Assembly: GCF_010435915.1 (NCBI RefSeq)
Contig: NZ_JAAFZH010000017.1
Span: 111,936-175,935, forward strand
Direction: 5' to 3'
DNA from: Spirosoma terrae
GTDB lineage: Bacteria > Bacteroidota > Bacteroidia > Cytophagales > Spirosomataceae
DNA: 64,000 nucleotides
Each line of letters opens with the position of its first letter. The stretch's first letter is position 1. A program made the position numbers and the translations under genes. Positions 44,169 through 53,259 of the stretch are shown piece after piece. Below the pieces are notes generated by a model, which was given only the letters and a program-made list of their open reading frames with translations, was not told the DNA's origin and searched no databases.

Positions 44169-45560
44169 TTAGTTGACATCATTAACCTGATCAGCCCAGT
44201 TGAAGCGGTCACTTGGTGAAAATTTCCAGGGAGCCATGTTATTTTCGATGTTGCTAAACATGGCATTCCATGATGCGGGTGCCTGTGACTCTTCCATAAC
44301 CCGATAGCGACGTAGCTGAAGGATAATATCCAATGGGTTAATATTGACCGGACATGCATTAACGCAGGCCTGGCAGGTTGTGCAGGCATTCAACTCTTCT
44401 GGCGTTATATAATCATTCAGCAACGATTTATCGTCTCTGTAGTCGGGTCCATGCGTTTTCCAGCCGCGCTGAATTTCTTCCAGCCGATCGCGCGTGTCCA
44501 TCATAATTTTACGAGGAGAAAGCTTTTTGCCGGTAATATTGGCGGGACAAGCTGCTGTACAACGTCCACATTCAGTGCAACTATAGGCATTCATCAGGTT
44601 TATCCATTTCAGATCCTGCACATCTTTAGCGCCAAAACGGCCTATCTCTGCCGGCGTATCCGCACCAGGTTGTTCACCATTATCATTAGCTTGTGAACCA
44701 TCGGGCTCAGTAGTGAGTGGTAAACCAAGTGCTAGCTGCACCTCCTTTGTTATTTCGGGCATGTTTTGCATTTCCCCCTTAGGCTGCAAATCAGAGAAAT
44801 ATACATTGGGGAAGCCAAGCGCAATATGGAGGTGTTTGGAATACGTAACGTACACAGCAAATGCCATAATACCCAAAATATGTAACCACCAACTGCTACG
44901 TTCATAAGCTATTAAAGCATTGTCGCTGAAATTGAGAAAAAGCGGTTTTAGAAACTGGCTGATTATAAAGTCGGGCACAATACCCTGTAGCTCTCCATAA
45001 TGTCCCACGCCCCGATCACGTAGTACGCTGTCAGAAGCATTCCAGGTTAGAAAGGCAATCATCAAAAAGATTTCTGCTAATAGAATGATAGCAGCATCGG
45101 TACGTGGCCAGCGGGTCATCTCACGATGTCTCTCTTCCTGAAAGCGATCTACTTTCGCTACAAATCGACGGCATAAAAATACGACGCACACGGCTAGCAC
45201 CCCAAAGGCCAGTACCTCAAAAACATCAATCAGAACTGGATAAACCGGTGTGATATAGGGCGCAAATAATCGGTGTGTTCCCAGGATACCATCCAATATG
45301 ATCTCCAGTATTTCAATATTGATGATAATAAAACCCGTGTAGATCACAAAGTGCATTATACCCACCAACGGGTTGGTAAACATCTTTTTTTGTCCAAACG
45401 CTACGAGTAGCATCGTTTTCAACCGTTCATCTGCATGGTCAAATCTATTCTCAGACCGACCAAGTTTGATTGCGCGGCTAATGAGCTGTATTCGCTTGGT
45501 TATAAACCATACCGTACTACCTACGGCTATGATGAATAAAATTTGCTGAAAAATTTCCAT
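44169..45560 (-). CDS. Membrane 4Fe-4S ferredoxin-type protein (HdrC-like)
   Basis: 463 residues. The N-terminal half has about five membrane helices (about 1-25, 65-95, 105-130, 150-175, 215-240), resembling the cytochrome b-like NarI/DsrM type, with His residues in the helices. The C-terminal half carries two [4Fe-4S] motifs: 'CTECGRCTAACPANITG' and 'CTTCQACVNACPVNI'. This is the HdrC/DsrK-type link that passes electrons between a membrane quinone pool and the CCG-domain protein encoded next. No promoter-distal partner genes for nitrate or sulfur metabolism are nearby. Confidence 0.9.
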   Translation of the reverse strand: MEIFQQILFIIAVGSTVWFITKRIQLISRAIKLGRSENRFDHADERLKTMLLVAFGQKKMFTNPLVGIMHFVIYTGFIIINIEILEIILDGILGTHRLFAPYITPVYPVLIDVFEVLAFGVLAVCVVFLCRRFVAKVDRFQEERHREMTRWPRTDAAIILLAEIFLMIAFLTWNASDSVLRDRGVGHYGELQGIVPDFIISQFLKPLFLNFSDNALIAYERSSWWLHILGIMAFAVYVTYSKHLHIALGFPNVYFSDLQPKGEMQNMPEITKEVQLALGLPLTTEPDGSQANDNGEQPGADTPAEIGRFGAKDVQDLKWINLMNAYSCTECGRCTAACPANITGKKLSPRKIMMDTRDRLEEIQRGWKTHGPDYRDDKSLLNDYITPEELNACTTCQACVNACPVNINPLDIILQLRRYRVMEESQAPASWNAMFSNIENNMAPWKFSPSDRFNWADQVNDVN

Positions 45561-45641
45561 TCGCCTTACACTTTTTTTACTCTGATAATCAGCAATATAC
45601 TTTTTGACAAAGAAATTTAAACAAAAAAAAATCGTTGATGT

Positions 45642-45672
45642 CTTGCAAAACCAATCTGGCTGCGTACTTTTG
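45642..45672 (+). promoter_or_regulatory. Bacteroidota-type promoter of tRNA-Phe
   Basis: CTTG at 45642-45645, a spacer of exactly 19 bases and TACTTTTG at 45665-45672 match the Bacteroidota consensus TTTG-N19-TAnnTTTG with one mismatch. Transcription would begin about 25 bases before the tRNA. Confidence 0.75.
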
Positions 45673-45703
45673 CACCCACGTTTCGGCGGTCATCACCCAA
45701 GAC

Positions 45704-45776
45704 GGTGATGTAGCTCAGTTGGTAGAGCAAAGGACTGAAAATCCTTGTGTCGGCGGTTCGATTCCGTCCATCACCA
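45704..45776 (+). tRNA. tRNA-Phe (GAA)
   Basis: A 73-base cloverleaf. The acceptor stem GGTGATG pairs with CATCACC; the D arm is GCTC-AGTTGGTA-GAGC; the anticodon arm AAGGA-CTGAAAA-TCCTT has anticodon GAA; the T arm GGCGG-TTCGATT-CCGTC includes one G-U pair; the discriminator base is A. The 3' CCA is not encoded and must be added. Confidence 0.97.
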
Positions 45777-45785
45777 CCCTAACGC

Positions 45786-45814
45786 AAGCCTTCTCTTTCG
45801 GGAAGGCTTTTTTT
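45786..45814 (+). terminator. Terminator of tRNA-Phe
   Basis: An 8-bp stem AAGCCTTC / GAAGGCTT with an 8-base loop is followed by seven T, ten bases after the tRNA. Confidence 0.88.
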
Positions 45815-46068
45815 ATGGCTATAGTTAGAATTCTAAACGGCATTTTCACCAAGTATAGTTTACCAATAGTATGCAAGCATACTATTTTCTAAGGTGGCAA
45901 ATATACCGCTTTCTCTGTTGCTAACAAGTCTGCTTGTTGGATGTTTGGACTCCGTGGAGATAAAAAAGAACAATTCTAAAAGTCAATAAGCATTGGCAAC
46001 AATATAAGTAAACAAAAAATAGAAAAAATAATACAAATAAATAGCTTGCAGGTCTAAATCCTAAAAGC

Positions 46069-46956
46069 TTGAAAACCTTACTATTATTCTCTCTACTAAC
46101 GTTCAATAAGGCTGATACACTACCAACCCATATCGATAGTACGGATCAAAAACACGTACTGAAACCAGGCCGATTATGGGCTATTGGCAGTACGTCGCTC
46201 CTAACACTGGGCTCAACCTACGTTTATCTGCAACGAACCTGGTGGAACGAAAAAGGTGTTCCGTTTCATTTCGATGAAGGCCGTGACCTTACCTATGCCA
46301 GCGGTTTAGATAAAGTGGCTCATTTAACAGGTGGCATTTTTGTTGCAGATATATACTACAACGCGTATCGCTGGGCAGGTTTATCACAACGAAAAGCAGA
46401 ATGGCTGGCTTTAGGATCAGCCGCTTTCGTAGAGTTAGGAATAGAACTAAAAGATGCCTATTCGCCGACGTATGGATTTAGCTGGCAAGATGTTGCAGCC
46501 GGAACGCTGGGAGGTTTTTGGCCCATGCTACAAAACCGATCGGGCTTTCTTCGAGACGCTCAATGGAAAGCCAGCTACTGGCAACAGACAACGAAATATT
46601 TCGATGAGCGGGGCATACCGCAACAACGCTTTTCTATTGATGATTACGTAAATCAGACGTACTGGTTTTCGTTCTCACCCGAGCATTTTGGTGGCCATCG
46701 CTGGAAAACGAGCTGGCCAGACTGGCTACAGGTATCGATAGGCATGGGGCTGGATGCACAAACCTGGAGTGTTCGGCACGATGGTTTAGGGGGTCGACAT
46801 GAGTGGTACGTAGCGCCTGATATTAATCTGGTCAAGCTTTTTAAACCACGCAGAACAGGCACCAAACTACTTCTTGGTTTGCTGAAATACATCAAGATCC
46901 CGGCACCTACCCTGCAGATCGGTCCTACGCTACGTTGGCACTGGCTTTATTTCTGA
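46069..46956 (+). CDS. DUF2279-family membrane/envelope protein
   Basis: 295 residues beginning at a TTG (no ATG fits). A short hydrophobic N-terminus is followed by a hydrophobic segment at about 32-50. The core 'FDEGRDLTYASGLDKVAHLTGGIFVADI' ... 'VELGIELKDAYSPTYGFSWQDVAAGTLGGFW' is the DUF2279/YfiM pattern, including conserved D-K-x-x-H and E-x-x-D motifs. The C-terminal half ('YWFSFSPEHFGGH', 'LQVSIGMGLDAQTW') looks like outer-membrane strands. Function unknown. The last ten bases overlap the end of the converging MutS-like gene. Confidence 0.85.
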   Translation: MKTLLLFSLLTFNKADTLPTHIDSTDQKHVLKPGRLWAIGSTSLLTLGSTYVYLQRTWWNEKGVPFHFDEGRDLTYASGLDKVAHLTGGIFVADIYYNAYRWAGLSQRKAEWLALGSAAFVELGIELKDAYSPTYGFSWQDVAAGTLGGFWPMLQNRSGFLRDAQWKASYWQQTTKYFDERGIPQQRFSIDDYVNQTYWFSFSPEHFGGHRWKTSWPDWLQVSIGMGLDAQTWSVRHDGLGGRHEWYVAPDINLVKLFKPRRTGTKLLLGLLKYIKIPAPTLQIGPTLRWHWLYF

Positions 46957-48761
46957 ATCGGGTTAATTTCTATACCAATTGCCTGCATGAGCTGGCTTGC
47001 GTTAAAGCTTTGGCAGATACCATCCCGAAGTTTGTAATCAAACATAAGTTCACCATCAACAAGATCGGACTGAAAATGGTAATTGCGAACAAAATTGGAC
47101 GTATCCGTTAACTGCCCAAGCTCCAGATCGTGGGTGGAAACGAAACCTGATGCTGTGGTACGGTGTAATTGGCGAATCAACGCTTCAGCTCCTCTATGCC
47201 TGTCTGCAGAGTTCGTTCCTTTCAGAATCTCATCCAGGAAATAAAGAACAGGCACCTTTTCAGACTGCCGACTTAAGTAGATCAGTGTTTGCAGGCGTTT
47301 TAACTCGGCGTAGAACGACGATGTACTTTCTTCCAGCGAATCCTGGGTTCGCATACTCGTAAATACACGTACCGGCGAACAAACAAAATTCTCAGCACTC
47401 ACAACAGCACCGGCTAATGCCAGCACCAGGTTCGTTCCAATAGTACGTAGAAATGTGCTCTTACCCGACATATTAGAGCCTGTAATTAAGATTGTTTGCC
47501 CGTTTCCTGTCAGCGTAAGCGAGTTGGCTATGCTACGGTCGGGAGGAAGTAGTGGATGAGCAGCAGACGTAGCAACCAATGTAAGCTGATCGTCGACTAT
47601 ATCAGGTGTAGCATACATCGGATGGGCATACGCAAAGCCTGCCAGGCTATTTATTGCTTCTAGTTCGCCCAGGGCGTCAAACCAACGGCTAAGGTGCGGC
47701 CCATGCTCACGGCGCCACTGCTCAAGTCTGAACAAATAGTGAACATCCCACAAAGTAGCGATGCCAAAGAACAGATAGAAATAGGGGTTTCTGCGATAGT
47801 TTAACCCTTCCGTCAAACTCGCCAGCTGCCCAATAGCTTCCGAAGCTAGTCGATCCGTAGACTGTAATGCCTGATTAATTGCCTTGAGCCGTAACGACTC
47901 TCCTTTTAGTTGTTCAGCCTGGTAGAATAATGACCTGAAGGAACGTAGCGCGGCAGAAATTTCAAACGTTTGCTCGCTTACCCCTTTCGCCCGCTCTGAC
48001 GTCTGACTCAGTAATCCTCCATGAATAGCTAAGGCAATCAAAACAATCGATCCGGGAACGTAACCTGAAAGCCAGGCTACAAATAACCCTAACGTAATAG
48101 CAGGTAATAAGAACCGCGCTACGTTCAGATAAGCAGGCATTGGTGCCAATTCGGCTGTAGCCCATTTCACTAGCGAGTCAGGCGAATGAGCCGTTGTTTC
48201 CTGCATGTAGGCCAGCGCTTCGAACTGCTGTCGCCAGTCTATTTTATCCTGAATTTCACGAGATGCTTGCTGACGTAGCCGAATGGCATCGGGGCCAGTC
48301 GGTGTCTGCAGCCAGTCGGCCAGCCGCTTTTGGCCTTCGTACGTATGAGTTCGGTTGAGAAGACGGAACAACGAATGTTTACCAAATACGTCCAGATCGC
48401 CGGAATAAAAATGGGTTGGATTGGCAAATTGCTGCCCCGTTTCCGGCCGTAAATAAGTACGTTTTAACCGGTCAGCTTCGTCCTGGTTAATGAAGGCCAG
48501 ATAATGATTTACGTCCCGTTTTTCACGGATGGCCTGATGCTTTTTCAATAAAACCAGGAAACCTGTAATACCAACTACTGAACTAACGAAGGCCCCCGCT
48601 TCCTGATCTGCCTGAACCAGCAGCCAGACAACTACAGCGCTGGCAACGAACCAGATGAGCCGCCAGAATGCTAATTGATTATACTGACGTTGTGCAGCCT
48701 GCTCTGCCTCAAGAAATTGTTTCTGGCGCGATTGGAAGGTGGTTTCTGTGGTCATATGCAC
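46947..48761 (-). CDS. MutS-like ATPase with membrane segments
   Basis: 604 residues. Only the C-terminal MutS ATPase domain is conserved: Walker A 'TGSNMSGKSTFLRTIG', 'SSFYAELKRLQTLI', Walker B 'VLYFLDEILKGTNSADRHRGAEAL' and 'STHDLELGQL'. The N-terminal part lacks the mismatch-recognition domain and instead has a pair of membrane helices near residues 28-70 and another pair near 210-250. So it is not a mismatch-repair MutS and also lacks the MutS2 Smr nuclease tail. Such membrane MutS-like proteins are found across Bacteroidota, function unknown. It is isolated by a terminator from fur upstream. Confidence 0.88.
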   Translation of the reverse strand: MHMTTETTFQSRQKQFLEAEQAAQRQYNQLAFWRLIWFVASAVVVWLLVQADQEAGAFVSSVVGITGFLVLLKKHQAIREKRDVNHYLAFINQDEADRLKRTYLRPETGQQFANPTHFYSGDLDVFGKHSLFRLLNRTHTYEGQKRLADWLQTPTGPDAIRLRQQASREIQDKIDWRQQFEALAYMQETTAHSPDSLVKWATAELAPMPAYLNVARFLLPAITLGLFVAWLSGYVPGSIVLIALAIHGGLLSQTSERAKGVSEQTFEISAALRSFRSLFYQAEQLKGESLRLKAINQALQSTDRLASEAIGQLASLTEGLNYRRNPYFYLFFGIATLWDVHYLFRLEQWRREHGPHLSRWFDALGELEAINSLAGFAYAHPMYATPDIVDDQLTLVATSAAHPLLPPDRSIANSLTLTGNGQTILITGSNMSGKSTFLRTIGTNLVLALAGAVVSAENFVCSPVRVFTSMRTQDSLEESTSSFYAELKRLQTLIYLSRQSEKVPVLYFLDEILKGTNSADRHRGAEALIRQLHRTTASGFVSTHDLELGQLTDTSNFVRNYHFQSDLVDGELMFDYKLRDGICQSFNASQLMQAIGIEINPIQK

Positions 48762-48763
48762 TA

Positions 48764-48794
48764 TAAAAAAATCGGCAGTGTCTCCACTGCCGAC
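48764..48794 (-). terminator. Terminator downstream of fur
   Basis: Read on the minus strand, a perfect 9-bp stem TCGGCAGTG-GAGA-CACTGCCGA is followed by seven T (48766-48772). It sits between the fur stop and the start of the MutS-like gene. Confidence 0.9.
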
Positions 48795-48853
48795 AGCAAG
48801 AGTTATACAGTAAGAGAAAGCTCTAAATCCTGTAAGCTTTTTCCGTTACGTAA

Positions 48854-49270
48854 TTACTTATTACAATCCTGGCAAACACCCTGAATCAGCAGATTCATTT
48901 CCTTTCGGTCGTACCCTTCCGGCAATGCAATTGACGGAATTCTTACCTGCTCCAGGCATTTTGTTTGTCCACAATTTTCGCATTTAAAATGGACATGGTC
49001 GTGATGATGATGTCCGTGAGCACAGGTCTCCCGGCACAAAGCGTATTTCGTTCCTCCCTCATCATCAAGTACTTTATGAAGCAATCCTTTATCAAGAAAG
49101 GTCCGTAACGTCCGGTAAATAGTCACTCGATCATGATCAGGACCGAGGCCACTCTCTACGTCGTTATGCGCTAATGCATGCCCAGCATTCAGAAACAAAT
49201 CCAGCACTTCCTCCCTGCCATTGGTATGCCGGAGGTTAAAGTCTTTCAGGGTTTTAGCAGCCGCAGTCAT
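48854..49270 (-). CDS. Fur-family metal-responsive repressor
   Basis: 138 residues. The winged-helix DNA-binding half has 'GREEVLDLFLNAGHALAHNDVESGL' and 'DRVTIYRTLRTFLDKGLLHKV'. The C-terminal half has the His cluster 'CAHGHHHHDHVHFKC' for the regulatory metal and two structural CxxC pairs ('CENC' and 'CQDC'). Family members sense Fe, Zn, Mn or peroxide (Fur, Zur, Mur, PerR); the metal cannot be told from sequence alone. The very His-rich loop favours Fur or Zur. Its own terminator follows; the upstream gap to the ABC exporter is 101 bases. Confidence 0.92.
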   Translation of the reverse strand: MTAAAKTLKDFNLRHTNGREEVLDLFLNAGHALAHNDVESGLGPDHDRVTIYRTLRTFLDKGLLHKVLDDEGGTKYALCRETCAHGHHHHDHVHFKCENCGQTKCLEQVRIPSIALPEGYDRKEMNLLIQGVCQDCNK

Positions 49271-49371
49271 GACGGTGTATGATTTAGTTTCCTGTTTATG
49301 ATTTATCGTATGTAATGCTACTGATTTCTATATTCAGTGAATATCAGCTATGAACTTAAAACCATAAACCA

Positions 49372-51192
49372 CTATTCAATGGTTTCAAACTGCAATTTAA
49401 CCAGATTCGCATAGATGCCATCTTCCTGAATAGCTAATTCATCGTGCGTTCCTGATTCAGCAATTTGCCCTTCACGAATCACATAAATCTTGTCTACTTT
49501 CCGAATCGTAGCCAGCCGGTGCGCAATAATAATTGTCGTACGGTTTTGCATCAGTTCATCCAATGCTTCCTGTACTAGTTTCTCCGATTCGGCGTCCAGC
49601 GAACTGGTGGCTTCATCCAGAATCAGAATAGCCGGATCTTTGAGAATAGCCCGGGCAATTGCGATACGTTGCCGCTGTCCACCCGACAGTTTAACACCTC
49701 GTTCGCCAACGACTGTCTGGAATCCTTCCGGAAACGATTCGATGAACTGAAGTGCATTGGCTTTTCGGGCTGCTTCCCGAATTTCGGCTTCAGTAGCGCC
49801 CGGCTTGCCATATTGAATATTTTCCAGGATTGTTCCCCCAAAAAGAATCACCTCCTGCGGCACTACGGCAATATTTTTCCGAAGATCAGTAATATTGAAA
49901 CTGTTCAGATCCCGATCGTCGACGGTAATCTGGCCACTTTCGGTCGAATAATACCGCATGAGCAGTTGTACAATTGTCGATTTGCCAGCGCCACTTTTAC
50001 CAACCAGGGCAATTTTCCGACCGGCTGCTACGTCCAGCGAGATACCTTTCAGAACAGCTACGTCAGGACGGGACGGATAGGAGAAATGAACGTCGTTGAA
50101 TTGAACGTGTCCGTGAGCGGGTACAAACAGCGGTAGTTCCTCATCAGCATCCACTTCGGACGGCTCTTCAAGAATTTCAAGAATACGTTCCGATGCGCCG
50201 ATTGTCCGTTGTAGCTGCGCGTATAAATCGCCCATACCGGCCACGGAGCCGCCAATAAACATTGTGTAGGCTAAAAACGTGAGCAGATTCGCAAAGGGCA
50301 TTTCGTTGGCCATCACCAATGAGCCACCGTACCAGACAACGCCAATGATACCACCGAACAACGCAAAAATGATGAATGAAACAAAAACACCCCGGAATTT
50401 AGCCGCCCGTAGCGCCGTATCCACCACTTTATTTAAGGCCGTACCATACCGATTGATTTCAATGCGCTCATTGGTAAACGCTTTTACTACGTTTATCGAC
50501 TGCAACGTTTCTTCGACCACTACGTTAGCCTGAGCCAGCAGGTCCTGCGCCTGCTTTGATAGTCGGCGAATAAACCGGCCGAAAACCATAGCTGCAACGA
50601 TAATCACCGGAAAGGTCGCCAACATAAATAATGTCAACTTCCACGATACGTAAAAGATAATGCCGGTACCGATTGCCAACGTAGCAACCTGCCGAAAAAG
50701 CTCGGCTACCGTTAATGTCAATACGTCCTGTAGCTGCGAAACATCGGCCGAAATACGGCTGGTTAGTTCTCCTACCCGGCGCTTCTCGAAAAAGGTGATT
50801 GGCAACGTAATGATTTTACTGTAGGTGGCCCGACGAACGTCGGCCATAGCCCGTTCGCTAACCTGCGAAAAGAAATAGATCCGAAAGAAGGAGAAAATAG
50901 CCTGGGCAACTAAAACGCCAACGAAAAATAGCGTAACCTGGTTAAGGGTAAACGCCGAATGCCCCTGAATAACGCTCGTAATCTGACCAATGAGCAAACC
51001 AAAGCTCATGGTTGTTCCTGTCGATAAAATCAAAAACAGGAATCCAACTATATACTGGAATCGATAGGGTCTTACAAACCGAAAAACACGTAAAGCTTTC
51101 TGAAATCCTTCCCGACTTATTTTCTTTTTATCTTCTTTACTGGCTTCTTCGCCAAAATTGCTTCCCCCAGTGGTTCCTCCTCGCTTTGCCAT
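49372..51192 (-). CDS. ABC exporter, fused permease-ATPase (MsbA/LmrA type)
   Basis: 606 residues. A six-helix ABC_membrane domain (about 35-325) starts after a charged N-terminal tail and is followed by the ATPase (about 350-600): Walker A 'LVGKSGAGKSTIVQLLM', Q-loop 'VPQEVILF', signature 'LSGGQRQRIAIARA', Walker B 'ILILDEATSSLD', and the switch His in 'IIIAHRL'. It works as a homodimer that exports lipids, drugs or peptides from the inner membrane. Many Bacteroidota have several, so lipid A-core flipping (MsbA) is possible but not provable. It is the only ABC exporter in the window, about 20 kb from the synthetases. Confidence 0.93.
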   Translation of the reverse strand: MAKRGGTTGGSNFGEEASKEDKKKISREGFQKALRVFRFVRPYRFQYIVGFLFLILSTGTTMSFGLLIGQITSVIQGHSAFTLNQVTLFFVGVLVAQAIFSFFRIYFFSQVSERAMADVRRATYSKIITLPITFFEKRRVGELTSRISADVSQLQDVLTLTVAELFRQVATLAIGTGIIFYVSWKLTLFMLATFPVIIVAAMVFGRFIRRLSKQAQDLLAQANVVVEETLQSINVVKAFTNERIEINRYGTALNKVVDTALRAAKFRGVFVSFIIFALFGGIIGVVWYGGSLVMANEMPFANLLTFLAYTMFIGGSVAGMGDLYAQLQRTIGASERILEILEEPSEVDADEELPLFVPAHGHVQFNDVHFSYPSRPDVAVLKGISLDVAAGRKIALVGKSGAGKSTIVQLLMRYYSTESGQITVDDRDLNSFNITDLRKNIAVVPQEVILFGGTILENIQYGKPGATEAEIREAARKANALQFIESFPEGFQTVVGERGVKLSGGQRQRIAIARAILKDPAILILDEATSSLDAESEKLVQEALDELMQNRTTIIIAHRLATIRKVDKIYVIREGQIAESGTHDELAIQEDGIYANLVKLQFETIE

Positions 51193-51285
51193 TGTTTGTG
51201 ATGCTTCTCAATAAACTATCCTCATTCAGATAGTCGTAATTCAGTCAAAAATATTTCCTGACAATCAGACTGGATATGATATTGA

Positions 51286-52263
51286 TCATTCCTGCGTCTG
51301 ACCCTTATAGCCAGATTCCTCAAAAATTTGTCGAGCATTCGCATTCCGCATTAAATCGGCAATGCTAACACTACTATGACCATCGTGATAAAAACTAACG
51401 ATCCGCCAGCCTAACCACCTGCCTATTGCGCCGGGGCAGTTCTGCCCTATTTCGGCAGTAAACGGCCTTTCATTCAAATATCGCTGTTTTATGGCTGGAT
51501 TTGTCTGATAGAGGAGCTGATTGTCAATAAAATGTCCCCAAACGACATCCTGAGCATTAAACGTTTCGGTCAGTTGCTTGTCTGAGTATCCGATGATCAG
51601 ACTATCTGCTACGTTCGGAAGCATTGTTTTTGTGAATACGTACCCTTTGCCATAATAAACCATATCGGCCAGCATCGTCTGATCGGATCGGTTGGTGGCA
51701 TTGTATTTGTCTGAAATGGAGAAAACGATAGCGGGTGCTATGTATTCTTTCTGATATCGACGTAGTATATACTCAGGAAATTCCGGCCCACGGGGACGAT
51801 ACTTAGCTTTAGGTCCAGCAAAATAATCAATACCAATGATGATAAGGCTATCCGTAACAACCAGATCTGGGCCAGCAAAGCCTGTTACTAACGTAGCAAC
51901 TTTGGGCGGGCGAAAGTCTGGAAAATCTTTTTTTATGTTCGTGAACGCTTCGCCCAGTTCTTTTTTCAAGTCAGCCATATCGCCAAACTCCGCTTCGACC
52001 TGCTTATATAGCTCGTTCAAAGCTGGATTATTAACCCGGTTGGTCAATTCTTGGACTAAGGCTGTATCATTTCCGGCACCGTTCGCGTTAAAGTACAATT
52101 GAGCAATAGCTGAATGCTGATTCAGAAATGCGCGGACACTATCGGACGATTTAGTAGAGAAAAGCTGTTGATCTAATCGGATAAGCGTAACATCTTCGTT
52201 TTTAGTACACGAAGCGGAGAAAAATAAGCAAAAAATACCGGCTAGGGCCGTCTGTAGTCGCAT
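51286..52263 (-). CDS. gldB: Gliding motility lipoprotein GldB
   Basis: 325 residues from the ATG at 52263, chosen because it gives a lipoprotein signal with lipobox 'FSASC'; an upstream in-frame ATG at 52356 would add a non-signal extension. Recognisable GldB blocks are 'LIRLDQQLFS', 'IIGIDYFAGPKAKYRPRGPEFPEY'-type segment, 'MLADMVYYGKGYVFTKTMLP' and 'QNCPGAIGRWLGWRIVSFY'. GldB is needed for gliding in Flavobacterium and is a general marker for Bacteroidota of this type. gldC, often adjacent, is not here. It diverges from the barrel-protein gene with a 39-base gap. Confidence 0.93.
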   Translation of the reverse strand: MRLQTALAGIFCLFFSASCTKNEDVTLIRLDQQLFSTKSSDSVRAFLNQHSAIAQLYFNANGAGNDTALVQELTNRVNNPALNELYKQVEAEFGDMADLKKELGEAFTNIKKDFPDFRPPKVATLVTGFAGPDLVVTDSLIIIGIDYFAGPKAKYRPRGPEFPEYILRRYQKEYIAPAIVFSISDKYNATNRSDQTMLADMVYYGKGYVFTKTMLPNVADSLIIGYSDKQLTETFNAQDVVWGHFIDNQLLYQTNPAIKQRYLNERPFTAEIGQNCPGAIGRWLGWRIVSFYHDGHSSVSIADLMRNANARQIFEESGYKGQTQE

Positions 52264-52302
52264 GAAACACAGGGGTTTTCTGTATTGAAAACGTGCAAAA
52301 TT

Positions 52303-53199
52303 ATGAAAAAAGTTGCAGGGTTTGGTCTGATTTTGATGATACTGGTTGCCGCTCAAAGCTGGGCCCAGTCGAAATCTCCTGCCCTTTACCAGATGAGAAC
52401 GAAGGAATCGAGCGTAACTGAGAAACGATTCCGAAAAATTTTAGGCGATAATTACGACGGTCAGGATCAAAATCGGCGGGATTATAATGACGATCGTAAA
52501 CGCCGTCGTCGCAAACAGCAAACCAGTGACGACAACGAAAACAACGGATACGGATCTGGCCCTGATTATGCCTGGCCAACGCACCTCATCGAAATGAGCA
52601 TCCGGTTTGCTCCTTCGCTCGATTTGAACACAGCCGAAGGAAGTGGCAGCTATTCAGGATTCCGGGAAAATGGGGCGGGGGTTCGTATGAGTCTGGGGCC
52701 TTCGCTGGACTACTTCTTTTTCAAAAACCGATACGCATTCAGCACCGGACTTTGGTATACGGTTAAACGATCAGGTTTTCAGATGCCCGGTACGTTCGGA
52801 CAAACGATATGGAATCCAGGCGCGCCCGAGAAAGAATCAATCTACAATCTGCAATACTTGCAGTTACCGCTTAGCGTGAAGCTCTTTGCGAACAACATCG
52901 CGCCTAATATGCGCTTATATATTCAAACGGGAGGTTTGCTAAGCCTGAAACTCGCCGAAAAAGCCCTGGAGCCCGAACGTAATGGTTTATATCAGGCTGA
53001 GAGTGGCGGGAATCGGCGGCAATATGGTTTTGGCGATGTTGAAATGCTGCTAGGCACAGGCATTCAATACAAAATCAATCAGAACAACGCTTTTAATATT
53101 GGCATGAGTTATCAGCGAGGCTTGATCAATGTTGTTCGCGGTAGCCAGCTCGTTTCCAAAAACCGGGTTGTTGCCCTGGAATTAGGATTCAAATTTTGA
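52303..53199 (+). CDS. Outer-membrane beta-barrel protein (porin-like/OmpA-barrel type)
   Basis: 298 residues from the ATG at 52303, preferred over an in-frame TTG at 52285. The signal peptide ends 'AAQSWAQ'. After a basic, Arg/Asp-rich region ('NRRDYNDDRKRRRRKQQ' at about residue 50), the second half is a series of amphipathic strands ('GAGVRMSLGPSLDYFFFKNRYAFSTGLWYTVKRS', 'YLQLPLSVKLF', 'LLGTGIQYKIN') ending in Phe, the usual terminal residue of outer-membrane barrels ('VVALELGFKF'). This is the Bacteroidota 'outer membrane beta-barrel' (PF13568) type. The stretch of basic residues in an exported protein is odd. Function unknown. Confidence 0.85.
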   Translation: MKKVAGFGLILMILVAAQSWAQSKSPALYQMRTKESSVTEKRFRKILGDNYDGQDQNRRDYNDDRKRRRRKQQTSDDNENNGYGSGPDYAWPTHLIEMSIRFAPSLDLNTAEGSGSYSGFRENGAGVRMSLGPSLDYFFFKNRYAFSTGLWYTVKRSGFQMPGTFGQTIWNPGAPEKESIYNLQYLQLPLSVKLFANNIAPNMRLYIQTGGLLSLKLAEKALEPERNGLYQAESGGNRRQYGFGDVEMLLGTGIQYKINQNNAFNIGMSYQRGLINVVRGSQLVSKNRVVALELGFKF

Positions 53200-53207
53200 G
53201 TTCCAAC

Positions 53208-53254
53208 TAGCCCCTGGTGGTTTGACATCATCCTGTTCAAACAGCCAGAGGCTA
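53208..53254. terminator. Hairpin between converging barrel-protein and hisF genes
   Basis: A nested stem: TAGCC(C)CTGG pairs with CCAG(A)GGCTA, and inside it GTTTGA pairs with TCAAAC. It fills the 60-base gap between the two stop codons and can serve both genes. Confidence 0.65.
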
Positions 53255-53259
53255 TTACG

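Noticed and set aside
46947..48761. DNA mismatch repair MutS or MutS2
   Set aside because: Mismatch-binding domain and Smr domain are absent and membrane helices are present.
49669..50136. 155-codon plus-strand frame inside the ABC exporter gene
   Set aside because: It overlaps the ATPase domain with Walker and signature motifs on the other strand.
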